Assembly (NCBI GenBank): GCA_015065085.1
Contig: SVQW01000006.1
Span: 1 to 64,000, forward strand
Source of the DNA: Oscillospiraceae bacterium
GTDB lineage: Bacteria > Bacillota > Clostridia > Oscillospirales > SIG627
Direction: 5' to 3'
DNA: 64,000 nt
Position 1 is the first letter of the stretch; the number at the start of each line of letters is the position of its first letter. The position numbers and the translations under genes are program-made. Shown piece after piece: positions 52,275 through 60,322 of the stretch. Below the pieces are notes generated by a model. That model was not told where the DNA came from, searched no databases, and saw only the letters and a program-made list of their open reading frames with translations.

Positions 52275-54395
52275 TTATTCTTCGGCAGGAAGAGCGTCCT
52301 TTCTGGACAGATTTATTCTTCCTTTGTCGTCGATTTCGATAAGCTTAACAGGGATAATGTCGCCTACCTGAACGATGTCCTCAACCTTTTCAACACGCTT
52401 CTTATCCAGCTTGGAGATGTGTACAAGTCCCTCCTTGCCGGGAGCGAACTCTACAAAGCAGCCGAAGGTCATAAGTCTTGTTACCTTACCGTTGTAAACA
52501 GAGCCGATTTCGGGGTCTTTTGCAATGGCATTAATCATTGCAAGAGCCTTGTAGCCTGCTTCCTTATCAACAGCGGCGATGAAGATGCTTCCGTCATCCT
52601 CGATATCAACCTTAGCACCGGTGTCGGCAACGATTTTCTGGATTACCTTTCCGCCGGGACCGATTACCTCACGGATTTTATCCACGTCAATGGTGGTGGT
52701 AATCATCTTGGGAGCATACTGAGATACATCCTCGCGGGGTGCCGGGATAGCCTTGAGAATTATATCGTCAAGGATTTCAAGACGTGCCGCATAGGTGGTA
52801 TCCAGAGCGTTACGGATGATTTCGGGGGTAAGACCGTCTATCTTAAGGTCCATCTGAATGGAGGTGATACCGTTTTTAGTACCTGCAACCTTGAAGTCCA
52901 TATCGCCGAAGAAGTCCTCAAGACCCTGAATGTCTATCATAGTCATCCAGCGCTCGCCCTCGGTGATAAGACCGCAGGAGATACCTGCAACGGGAGCCTT
53001 AATCGGAACACCTGCATCCATAAGAGCAAGGGTTGAGCCACAGACAGAAGCCTGAGAGGTAGAACCGTTGGAGGAGATAACCTCGGAAACAAGTCTTATA
53101 GCGTAGGGAAATTCCTCAACAGAGGGGATTACAGGCAGAAGTGAACGTTCAGCCAGTGCACCGTGACCGATTTCGCGGCGTCCGGGGCTTCTGGAAGCCT
53201 TTGCCTCGCCTACCGAGTAGCCAGGCATGTTGTAGTGATGCATATATCTCTTGAACTCGTCGTTGTCAAGTCCCTCAAGAATCTGCTGATCGCCTACGGG
53301 GCCGAGAGTAGCAATGGTCATAACCTGAGTCTGACCGCGGGTGAACATACCCGAGCCGTGAACTCTGGGGAACAGACCTACTTCAGCCGCCAGAGGTCTT
53401 ATCTGGTCCATACGGCGTCCGTCAACACGCTTACCTTCATCAAGCAACCAGCGGCGGACAATTTTCTTCTGAAGTTTATAGATACATTCGTCGATCATAA
53501 CGCCCTGTTCGGGGTATACTTCGTCGAATTTTTCGTGGATAGCATCAATGATGGGCTGGAGGCGCTCATCGCGTACGTTCTTGTCGTCGGTATCAAGAGC
53601 GGCCTTAACATCTTCCTCTGCAAATTCTGCAATAGCATCAAACATATCATGGTCAACCTCGCAGGAGTCGTAGGGGAACTTGGGCTTGCCTACTTCGGCA
53701 ACAATGGAGTCAATGAAAGCAACAATGTTCTTGATTTCGTCATGAGCCATCATAATGGCCTTATACATATCATCGTTGTTAACTTCCTTGGCGCCTGCTT
53801 CAATCATAACGACCTTTTCGCGGGAGCCTGCAACGGTAAGCTGAAGGGTGGAAACCTCATTCTGCTTTTCGTTGGGATTGATAACCAATTCGCCGTCTAC
53901 CATACCCATGAATACGCCTGCAATAGGACCGTTCCAGGGAATATCGGAAATAGAAAGCGCAACAGAAGCGCCTATCATAGCGGCGATTTCGGGGGAATTG
54001 TCCTGGTCAACGGACAGAACGGTCATGGACAGACAGATATCATTTCTCAAATCCTTGGGGAAAAGAGGACGGATAGGTCTGTCGATAACACGGGAGGTAA
54101 GAATAGCCTTTTCGGAGGGGCGTCCCTCTCTCTTGAGGAAGCCGCCGGGAATTTTACCTACCGAGTAAAGTCTTTCTTCAAAATCCACGGACAGAGGGAG
54201 AAAATCAATTCCGTCACGGGGCTTTGCACTTGCGGTAGCGCAAGCGAGAATAACGGTATCGCCGTAGCGAACCAGACAGGAGCCGTTGGCAAGCTGAGCC
54301 ATTTTACCGGTCTCGATAACGAGGGGACGGCCTGCAAGAGTGTACTCGAAAGTCTTATGGTTTTCAAAAACCAGGTCTTTGAACATTTCTGACAT
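52275..54395 (-). CDS. pnp: Polyribonucleotide nucleotidyltransferase (PNPase)
   Basis: PNPase degrades RNA from the 3' end with phosphate. The 706-residue protein has two RNase PH-like domains, the first ending near 230 and the second beginning with KRVDGRRMDQIRPL. An internal helical domain separates them. A KH domain (IREVIGPGGKVIQKI) and a C-terminal S1 domain (GKVTRLMTFGCFVEF... LSRKD) follow. The active-site regions RREIGHGALAERSL and DAGVPI are intact. The ATG at 54395 gives the usual start; the ribosome site (GAAAGG) is about 13 bases upstream. It follows rpsO as in many bacteria. Confidence 0.97.
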   Translation of the reverse strand: MSEMFKDLVFENHKTFEYTLAGRPLVIETGKMAQLANGSCLVRYGDTVILACATASAKPRDGIDFLPLSVDFEERLYSVGKIPGGFLKREGRPSEKAILTSRVIDRPIRPLFPKDLRNDICLSMTVLSVDQDNSPEIAAMIGASVALSISDIPWNGPIAGVFMGMVDGELVINPNEKQNEVSTLQLTVAGSREKVVMIEAGAKEVNNDDMYKAIMMAHDEIKNIVAFIDSIVAEVGKPKFPYDSCEVDHDMFDAIAEFAEEDVKAALDTDDKNVRDERLQPIIDAIHEKFDEVYPEQGVMIDECIYKLQKKIVRRWLLDEGKRVDGRRMDQIRPLAAEVGLFPRVHGSGMFTRGQTQVMTIATLGPVGDQQILEGLDNDEFKRYMHHYNMPGYSVGEAKASRSPGRREIGHGALAERSLLPVIPSVEEFPYAIRLVSEVISSNGSTSQASVCGSTLALMDAGVPIKAPVAGISCGLITEGERWMTMIDIQGLEDFFGDMDFKVAGTKNGITSIQMDLKIDGLTPEIIRNALDTTYAARLEILDDIILKAIPAPREDVSQYAPKMITTTIDVDKIREVIGPGGKVIQKIVADTGAKVDIEDDGSIFIAAVDKEAGYKALAMINAIAKDPEIGSVYNGKVTRLMTFGCFVEFAPGKEGLVHISKLDKKRVEKVEDIVQVGDIIPVKLIEIDDKGRINLSRKDALPAEE

Positions 54396-54450
54396 AATTT
54401 TTTCTGCCTTTCTTTTATTTTTTCGGCAACACACTGTATTAGCACTTAGA

Positions 54451-54479
54451 AAAACGTCCGAAAAACGAAATGTTCGGGC
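54451..54479 (-). terminator. Intrinsic terminator between rpsO and pnp
   Basis: Seven-base arms GTCCGAA (54456-54462) and TTCGGGC (54473-54479) pair. On the minus strand they are followed by GTTTTTCT. T-rich sequence also flanks the other side. Confidence 0.65.
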
Positions 54480-54546
54480 ATTTTTTTAACTGCTAATCGC
54501 TGTGCGCGCCGTTTTTTACGGGTTAAAAAACACTCAATTCAGCAAT

Positions 54547-54579
54547 TTTGGGGATGTGGTAGTACACCACACCCCCAAA
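54547..54579. other. GC-rich hairpin just after rpsO
   Basis: Fourteen-base arms with one mismatch (TTTGGGGATGTGGT and its partner) and a five-base loop lie eight bases beyond the rpsO stop. No T run follows on the minus strand. It may stabilise the rpsO 3' end or act with the terminator at 54451. Confidence 0.55.
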
Positions 54580-54587
54580 GTGTCTGA

Positions 54588-54851
54588 TTACTTTCTGATG
54601 TTGAGTTTTTCGATTATTGCTCTGTAACGGTTGATATCCTTCTTCATAAGGTAGTTGAGAAGGTTTCTTCTGTGACCAACCATCTTCAGAAGACCGCGAC
54701 GGGAGTGATGGTCCTTGTTGTTAGCCTTGAGGTGCTCGTTGAGAGCGTTGATTCTTGAGGTAAGAATCGCGATCTGCACTTCGGGAGAACCGGTATCGGT
54801 TTCGTGAGTGCGGTAGGTAGAGATAATTGTTTGCTTTTCGTCTTTCAGCAT
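54588..54851 (-). CDS. rpsO: 30S ribosomal protein S15
   Basis: S15 binds 16S rRNA in the central domain of the small subunit and helps form a bridge to the large subunit. The 87-residue protein has normal length and the family segments [30 protein letters not shown] and [19 protein letters not shown] site lies before the ATG. It has its own promoter and a structured leader. Confidence 0.97.
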   Translation of the reverse strand: MLKDEKQTIISTYRTHETDTGSPEVQIAILTSRINALNEHLKANNKDHHSRRGLLKMVGHRRNLLNYLMKKDINRYRAIIEKLNIRK

Positions 54852-54966
54852 TTTTGTTCACCTTTCATCATAAAGATTTTATTTTTTTAATGTAAAAGCC
54901 CGGCATAGGGCGGGTGAACAACGATAATGTTCCGTTGTCCCTACACTGCGCTGATACACATTGTGT
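54852..54966 (-). promoter_or_regulatory. Structured 5' leader of rpsO
   Basis: Between the promoter and rpsO the minus-strand transcript can form GGACAACG paired with CGTTGTTC (loop of nine). A second GC-rich hairpin (GCCC and GGGC) lies in the middle of the leader. It could be an S15 autoregulatory site or an unrelated dispersed hairpin. Confidence 0.4.
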
Positions 54967-54995
54967 ATTATAACACATAATTTTCCTGTTGTAAA
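54967..54995 (-). promoter_or_regulatory. Promoter of rpsO
   Basis: On the minus strand TTTACA (54990-54995) and TATAAT (54967-54972) have a 17-base spacer. Confidence 0.7.
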
Positions 54996-55022
54996 GATAT
55001 GAATGAAAAAGTTTTAAAAAAG

Positions 55023-55310
55023 TTAAAAATTGAGTTCCTTTTCTTCTTTTTCTTCAAGAAGCCTTTTGAGTGCGCGGTTTTCACATATTTTCTGACGGCA
55101 TTCGGATATTGCCACAACCGCCAGTGCCACACCGGCACCGATTGCGGCGGCTTCGGCAAGATTCATTTTTACCGAAAATCCCACCGACTTGCTCTTAGGC
55201 TCAGGGTCATGCTCACCTTTAAAAAGCGAAAGACGCAATTTTATATCCTTTTGAATATACGTTGTTCGCATTATGTCGGCAAGACGAAGTAAATCATTTT
55301 TAATTTTCAT
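55023..55310 (-). CDS. Small predicted membrane protein, function unknown
   Basis: This 95-residue protein is not recognised. A basic, charged first half is followed by one hydrophobic segment (AAAIGAGVALAVVAI) and a charged, coiled-coil-like C-terminus rich in Glu and Lys. An AGGAGG site six bases before the ATG supports it as a real gene. It lies between an SLH foldase gene upstream and rpsO downstream. The next gene downstream has its own promoter. Confidence 0.65.
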   Translation of the reverse strand: MKIKNDLLRLADIMRTTYIQKDIKLRLSLFKGEHDPEPKSKSVGFSVKMNLAEAAAIGAGVALAVVAISECRQKICENRALKRLLEEKEEKELNF

Positions 55311-55360
55311 GGTTTATCCTCCTTTTACGTTATGATGCGTTTGAAAAATGTTATTATACA

Positions 55361-57184
55361 TTAATAAAGATTTGCAGGCTCAGCCATGTCGAAGATTTCG
55401 GAATATATCACTTCAATACCCACTTTTTTTGCAAAGGAAGCCATCTTTTCGCCAAGCTCTGCAGCCGAAATATCTGCTGCCAGTGCGGAATAATCGGCAT
55501 CGGTTAACTCAAGGCGCTTTATTATATGGTAGCCGTAGGTTGTCTGCACGGGTGTGCTGATTTTTCCCGGTTCAAGCTGTTTGCAGGCAGTTTCAAACTC
55601 AACCACCATTTCGCCGTCACAGAATAAATAGCCCTCCTCAGTCATACCGGGGTCAGTGTTATACTGTTCAACCAGCGCCATGAAATCCTCGCCGTTATCA
55701 AGCTTTTCCAGCACCTCATTTGCGGTTGCCTCATCAGCAACGAGTATATGCTGTGCTCTCATGTATCCCTTTTCTTCAATATATGTGCCGATTTTTTTCT
55801 TGTCTACAATGATTTCTCCGTTATCGTCACAGTAAAGGAAGGTGCCAAGCTCAGCCGCCACAAGAGAAGCGGTTTCCATTTCGATAAGCATATCGGCGGT
55901 AATGCCCTGCTCTGCCATAAGCTCGCTGAGGCTTACACCGTACTGCGCGTACTGCATTTCAAGCTGTGCAACGCTGTCTGCCGCTTTTTTTCTGAGAGTA
56001 TCAATAACAATTCCGTTTTCGCGTGCCATAACCGGAAGAGCGATGTGCTGTTGGATAATAGTTTGTGCCACACTGTCCTTAAGCTGCTTGGTCATTGCTG
56101 CGTAATCCTCGGGCATTTCTTTTTTAACCTGTTTCCATATCTCATTGTTTCCGCCGTCTACCTGGCTGAGAAATGCTCTGTAATAGTATTTGAAAAGGCC
56201 GAAAGAAATTTCAATATCCTTATACTTCATAACAGGACCGTCGGGAGAAATGACCTTGCCGTCCTCGTACAAAAAGCCCTCGGGATTTGCAAGACGGATA
56301 TATTTCATTACACTGAAATCCTTGCCTCCGATAAGAGTTCCGTACATATCGTGATTTACCACCGTACCGGAAATGGGCATGGCAATTCTGTCGGAATAAA
56401 TCTCCGTCATGGTGTTGGCGTTTCCGCCTCTGAAAACTATGCGTCCTTCTACGGAAATATTATTCAGTGCAATGCCGATAACAACACCGTCCGCAACAAT
56501 AACGTCACCCTTTACGGTACAGTTTTCGAGAGTGACACCGTCGCTTGATATGATAACACTGCCCTCAATATCCTCGTTATAAGTGCCGGGGGCACTTATA
56601 TATTTACCGAAAATGTTATACATCACCTGTGCAAACTCGGCGCGGGTAATCTTTTGCTGAGGCTGAATGAATTCGCCCGAACCGTTTATGTACTTCGCGC
56701 TTACAAGTGCACTTACCGCACCCTTAGCCCAGTCGGAAACCTCTGCCGTATCCTTGAATTTCTCAAGAACGGCAACGTCGCCGTCGGAAAGCGCAAGTGC
56801 GCGTGCAATTACGGCAAATGCTTCTTCACGCAGAATGGCATCGTCGGGGTTAAGCTTATTGCCGTCGCCGTTGAACAGACCCATTTTAACAGCTTTTGCC
56901 ATGTATTCATAGTACCATTCTGTTTCGGGGACATCGGTAAATGCAGAAATATCCGCTTTATCGCTGCCGCCGAAGGCACGTACCATAACCGTTGCCATTT
57001 CGGCACGGGTCAGATTATCCTCGGGAAGAAGAAGTCCGCCGTCGGAGCCTCCTATAAGACCGTTTTCCACAGCCGCCTTAAGCGCGGGAGCGGACCAGTC
57101 CTCAGGCATATCGGGAAAATCCACAGCGCTTACGGACAAAGCCGCAAGGCAAAGGATGAGCGTGAGAAGCAGTAATTTTTTCAT
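55361..57184 (-). CDS. SLH-anchored PpiC-type foldase
   Basis: This 607-residue protein fuses a surface anchor to a peptidyl-prolyl isomerase. A signal peptide (LLLLTLILCLAALSVSA) precedes three SLH repeats (about 20-200; NLTRAEMATVMVRAFG, LREEAFAVIARAL, KITRAEFAQVMYNIFG). A beta-rich stretch (SVIISSDGVTLENCTVKGDV) follows, then a helical SurA/PrsA-like region (about 330-470). The PpiC parvulin domain comes last (about 475-560; RAQHILVADEATANEV and TTYGYHIIKRLE). PrsA proteins are normally lipoproteins; here wall binding would replace the lipid anchor. ATG 57184 has AAAGGAGA. It likely helps fold exported proteins outside the membrane. Confidence 0.88.
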   Translation of the reverse strand: MKKLLLLTLILCLAALSVSAVDFPDMPEDWSAPALKAAVENGLIGGSDGGLLLPEDNLTRAEMATVMVRAFGGSDKADISAFTDVPETEWYYEYMAKAVKMGLFNGDGNKLNPDDAILREEAFAVIARALALSDGDVAVLEKFKDTAEVSDWAKGAVSALVSAKYINGSGEFIQPQQKITRAEFAQVMYNIFGKYISAPGTYNEDIEGSVIISSDGVTLENCTVKGDVIVADGVVIGIALNNISVEGRIVFRGGNANTMTEIYSDRIAMPISGTVVNHDMYGTLIGGKDFSVMKYIRLANPEGFLYEDGKVISPDGPVMKYKDIEISFGLFKYYYRAFLSQVDGGNNEIWKQVKKEMPEDYAAMTKQLKDSVAQTIIQQHIALPVMARENGIVIDTLRKKAADSVAQLEMQYAQYGVSLSELMAEQGITADMLIEMETASLVAAELGTFLYCDDNGEIIVDKKKIGTYIEEKGYMRAQHILVADEATANEVLEKLDNGEDFMALVEQYNTDPGMTEEGYLFCDGEMVVEFETACKQLEPGKISTPVQTTYGYHIIKRLELTDADYSALAADISAAELGEKMASFAKKVGIEVIYSEIFDMAEPANLY

Positions 57185-57235
57185 TTTTTTCTCCTTTGTA
57201 CTGAACATTCGTTTATTCATGAAACATTATACTTT

Positions 57236-57264
57236 ATTTTATCACCAAACACAAAGTATGTCAA
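57236..57264 (-). promoter_or_regulatory. Promoter of the SLH foldase gene
   Basis: On the minus strand TTGACA (57259-57264) and TAAAAT (57236-57241) have a 17-base spacer. Confidence 0.75.
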
Positions 57265-57278
57265 TAGTAAATTTATAA

Positions 57279-57307
57279 TTGACAAACCGTTCAAAAAGTG
57301 GTAAAAT
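57279..57307 (+). promoter_or_regulatory. Promoter of the DMT transporter gene
   Basis: TTGACA (57279-57284) and TAAAAT (57302-57307) have a 17-base spacer. This lies only 15 bases from the divergent promoter, so the two are back to back. Confidence 0.78.
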
Positions 57308-57338
57308 ACCGAAAGTATTTTTAAGGACGGTTATAATC

Positions 57339-58229
57339 ATGAAAAAAGGACTTATCGGCTCAGCACTCGTTTTCATGGCAGGGGTGCTGTGGGGCTTTAT
57401 GGGTGTTTTTGTGCGGGGGCTTTCGGTGTCGGGTTTTTCCCCTTTGCACATAATTATGGTGCGTGCAGCGGTCTCGGCTGTTGCCATGGCTGTATCGGCA
57501 CTGATTGCAGACAGAGGCTCTTTCAGAGTAAAACCAAAAGATTTGTGGTGTTTTTTCGGCACGGGAATAGTCAGCCTGGCGCTGTTCGGCTATTGCTATT
57601 TCACCGCCATTGAAAAAACCTCAATGTCGGTGGCGGCAATACTTTTATATACCGCACCCATCATGGTAATGGTAATGTCGGCACTGCTGTTCAGGGAAAA
57701 AATGACGCTTCAGAAGGTGTTGTGCCTGTGTGCGGCATTTATCGGATGCGTGTTTGTCACAGGTATTCTTTCGGGCAGCGAAGTTAAAATCGCTCCCGAC
57801 GCACTGGGCTTCGGGCTGATGTCAGGCTTTGCATACGCTTTATACAGTATTTTCGGCAGGTTTGCCATCAACCGCGGTTATTCCTCAATGACAATAACGC
57901 TTTACACCTTTGCTTTTGCATTTGCAGGGCTTTTTATTATTACCGATCTGCGCCCTGTCGTATCTGTAATATCCGAACAGCCTTCACTTATATTGTCATG
58001 CATTGCAATGGGCATCTGCACGGGATTTCTTCCTTATCTGCTGTACACGGCAGGGCTTGAACGGCTGGAATCCGGTAAAGCTTCCATTGTGGCTTCGGTA
58101 GAGCCTGCCGTCGCTACGGTATGCGGAATGATATTCTTCGACGAATTTCCGGACTTATTCGGTTGGCTGGGCATAGCACTTGTGCTGGGTGCAATAGTAT
58201 TTCTGAACATTGATTTCAAAAAGAAATAA
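57339..58229 (+). CDS. EamA/DMT-family metabolite transporter
   Basis: This is a 296-residue integral membrane protein with ten predicted helices arranged as two EamA repeats. The first begins VFMAGVLWGFMGVFVRGLS; the second begins FGLMSGFAYALYSIFGRF and contains ASVEPAVATVCGMIFFDE. The family exports or imports amino acids, nucleotides or sugars, so no substrate is assigned. ATG 57339 is chosen because the upstream TTG that opens the frame lies in the -35 box. AAGGACGG precedes the ATG. It converges with the AMP-dependent ligase gene across repeat element 2. Confidence 0.9.
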   Translation: MKKGLIGSALVFMAGVLWGFMGVFVRGLSVSGFSPLHIIMVRAAVSAVAMAVSALIADRGSFRVKPKDLWCFFGTGIVSLALFGYCYFTAIEKTSMSVAAILLYTAPIMVMVMSALLFREKMTLQKVLCLCAAFIGCVFVTGILSGSEVKIAPDALGFGLMSGFAYALYSIFGRFAINRGYSSMTITLYTFAFAFAGLFIITDLRPVVSVISEQPSLILSCIAMGICTGFLPYLLYTAGLERLESGKASIVASVEPAVATVCGMIFFDEFPDLFGWLGIALVLGAIVFLNIDFKKK

Positions 58230-58239
58230 AACTAAAACA

Positions 58240-58272
58240 AAATCCCGAAACGGTTTTGCCGTTTCGGGATTT
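58240..58272. terminator. Terminator hairpin copy at the left side of repeat element 2
   Basis: The stem CCCGAAACGG with its complement has loop TTTTG on the plus strand. The A-rich sequence before it gives a T run on the minus strand. It equals the hairpin at 58505-58535 except for an inverted loop. Confidence 0.8.
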
Positions 58273-58504
58273 CAGCGTGTCGATAAACCTATCGACACGC
58301 TGTGAGACTTTCGAAAAGTCAGGGATATTTTGCTGATTTAAGCCTGTCGGCGTACAAAGGTACGATAAGGCTTGAAGCGGCAAAAAGCGACAAACAGCAG
58401 GTGATATTCGATGTATCACCTGCTGTTAATTTGTTTTTTGATTTATTTTCGTCTTTTTTTAATATATTTTTCCGTCGCGGTATCACAACTTTCTCGAGAG
58501 TCTG
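58273..58504 (-). mobile_element. 232-nt non-coding repeat element, copy 2 (inverted)
   Basis: The reverse complement matches 24409-24640 over exactly 232 bases with about ten mismatches by eye. Its outermost 13-bp stem (58273-58285 with 58290-58302) has C-G where copy 1 has T-A, a compensatory change. The 13-bp stem with arms ACAGCAGGTGATA is identical to copy 1. It lies between convergent genes and is flanked on both sides by the same CCCGAAACGG hairpin. Short open frames inside it are not shared intact with copy 1. Confidence 0.8.
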
Positions 58505-58535
58505 AAATCCCGAAACGGCAAAACCGTTTCGGGAT
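58505..58535. terminator. Terminator hairpin copy at the right side of repeat element 2
   Basis: The stem CCCGAAACGG with its complement has loop CAAAA on the plus strand, that is, the exact reverse complement of the copy at 58240-58272. It lies just beyond the stop of the minus-strand ligase gene. Confidence 0.8.
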
Positions 58536-58545
58536 GTTTCGTTTG

Positions 58546-60321
58546 TCAGACGTTCGCTTTTTCCTTTTTGCTTTTAAGGCAGACATATGCTCCTTCGCCG
58601 TTTTCTATCAGGCGCTTGGTCTCGATACGCTTTACCTTCATGCTTCCCGAAAGGGGAAGTCCCTCGCAGGTGACGTAAACAGATGTAACCTTTTTGTAGA
58701 ACGGAAGCTTGTCGTTTCTGAGCATAACCTCGTCCACGAGATACTTTTTGTACTCCTCGGTCAATTCCTTGCGGTCGGTTTTGAAAACTACCGAGATATT
58801 CTCGTATTTGTCATCCTTGTGAGATTTTATTCCCACTACGGTGAACTGGCTTATACCGTCAAAGCCCTCAAAGTAATCCTCCAGCTCATCGGGGTAAACA
58901 TTTTCGCCCGACTCGTTGATTATTACGTCCTTTACCCTGCCTTCAATATACAATGCACCTTCGCTGTCAAGACGTCCGATGTCACCGGTTCTGAACCATC
59001 CGTTCTCATCCACATCGGGAGGCAGAACCTGTCCGTCCTTTATACGTCCGCTGTGAATGGATTTACCGCGTATGTACAATTCACCCACATTGGCATCGTT
59101 GCTGTCCTCAAGAGGAACAATTTTGTATTCCGCCGACGGGATGGGAACTCCCACACATCCCGCAAGACGCTTTTTGATGCTTCTGCGGTATTCAAGGGAG
59201 GTGATACCAACCTCAGTCATACCAAATCCGCACAGAGTATAATAGCCCATGGCATTGATGGTACGCATACAGTCCGGCAGTACGTGTCCGCCGCCGCAAA
59301 TTATAACCTCAAGAGACTCGCCCGCCAATTTGTCCAACACAAGACCCTTGAACAGCTTTTTGGCTACGCTTATGCCCCATTCGGGCTCGATTTTCTGCAA
59401 GAATATGCTGACATTGCAAAGAAAATTGAACAGTACCGTTACATATTTCGGTTTATCCGAAAGCTGACGGCGTACACCCTTTACAATGCTGTTTACCAGC
59501 AAAGGAACAGCAAGCAGATGTGTCACCTTATGCTCCTTGCAGGTGGCAAAAAGCACAGAGGGCGCCTGAGATTTCGGGAACACCAGTGCGCCTGCGAAGA
59601 AGGAATACCACAGATAGCACGCCATGAAGCCGAAAATATGGTGAAGCGGCAGAAATGCCAGATTTTTCATGGTGCGGTCAGAGGAAACTCTTTCGTTTGC
59701 CTCAATAACGGGACGGGCAGAAAGTATCTGATATCCCAGCGCCTCGCCGTTGTAGGTATATATTTTTGAGCCTCCTGTCGTACCCGAGGTGCACATTGCC
59801 ATTTCATCGCCCCAGTCATAAGCGTCAAGGCGCTCATTCAGCGTGCCCTCCTTGGTAACATTTGCGGCGTTGTAAAGTTCTGTATGGTCCTTGGAGAGAA
59901 GCTGAGTAAAGGCATTTATTGTGGTTATATTTTCACCGAAAACGGTGTCATTTCCCGTAATTACGGTTTTTGCACCCGTATGTTCGAAATAGTAAGCGCT
60001 GTTTTCGGGTGTCAGGCGGTAATCCATAAGAAACGGGCGGTGGCCTGCCATAAGTATGCCCCAGTAACAAGCTATCCACTCCGGACAGTTTTCAAGCTTT
60101 AAAGCTATAAATGAATTTTTCGGAATATCGTATTTTATAAGCTTGTCCGCAACATATTCTGCGACGAATTCCATCTGTTCAAAGGTTATTATCTTTATTT
60201 CGTCCTCAATTTTGAATTCCAGTGCCGATCGGTTGCCGTGCTCACAGAGAATGCTGAAAATATTCTTATAAGAATGAGCTCTTTTTACCTTATCAAGACA
60301 CTCTAATGAATATTTTATCAT
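58546..60321 (-). CDS. AMP-dependent acyl/aryl-CoA ligase-like enzyme (ANL superfamily)
   Basis: ANL enzymes activate a carboxylate with ATP, usually forming a CoA thioester. The 591-residue protein has the P-loop AMCTSGTTGGSKIYTY (about 173-188) and LPLHHIFGFMA. The adenylate-binding region is CGFGMTEVGITS, and the hinge is WFRTGDIGRLDSEGALYIEGRVKDVI. The C-terminal lysine candidate is in PLSGSMKVKR. The TGGS variation in the P-loop is unusual for TKGP-like loops. Its ATG is one base after the stop of the rhamnosidase gene upstream, so they form an operon. Fatty-acid, aromatic or other substrate is possible. Confidence 0.88.
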   Translation of the reverse strand: MIKYSLECLDKVKRAHSYKNIFSILCEHGNRSALEFKIEDEIKIITFEQMEFVAEYVADKLIKYDIPKNSFIALKLENCPEWIACYWGILMAGHRPFLMDYRLTPENSAYYFEHTGAKTVITGNDTVFGENITTINAFTQLLSKDHTELYNAANVTKEGTLNERLDAYDWGDEMAMCTSGTTGGSKIYTYNGEALGYQILSARPVIEANERVSSDRTMKNLAFLPLHHIFGFMACYLWYSFFAGALVFPKSQAPSVLFATCKEHKVTHLLAVPLLVNSIVKGVRRQLSDKPKYVTVLFNFLCNVSIFLQKIEPEWGISVAKKLFKGLVLDKLAGESLEVIICGGGHVLPDCMRTINAMGYYTLCGFGMTEVGITSLEYRRSIKKRLAGCVGVPIPSAEYKIVPLEDSNDANVGELYIRGKSIHSGRIKDGQVLPPDVDENGWFRTGDIGRLDSEGALYIEGRVKDVIINESGENVYPDELEDYFEGFDGISQFTVVGIKSHKDDKYENISVVFKTDRKELTEEYKKYLVDEVMLRNDKLPFYKKVTSVYVTCEGLPLSGSMKVKRIETKRLIENGEGAYVCLKSKKEKANV

Positions 60322-60322
60322 T

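Noticed and set aside
53163..54392. 409-codon plus-strand frame opposite pnp
   Set aside because: It is antisense to a complete PNPase and has no ribosome site or motif.
58411..59769. 452-codon plus-strand frame across repeat element 2 and the ligase gene
   Set aside because: It starts inside the non-coding element and runs antisense to a clear ANL enzyme.
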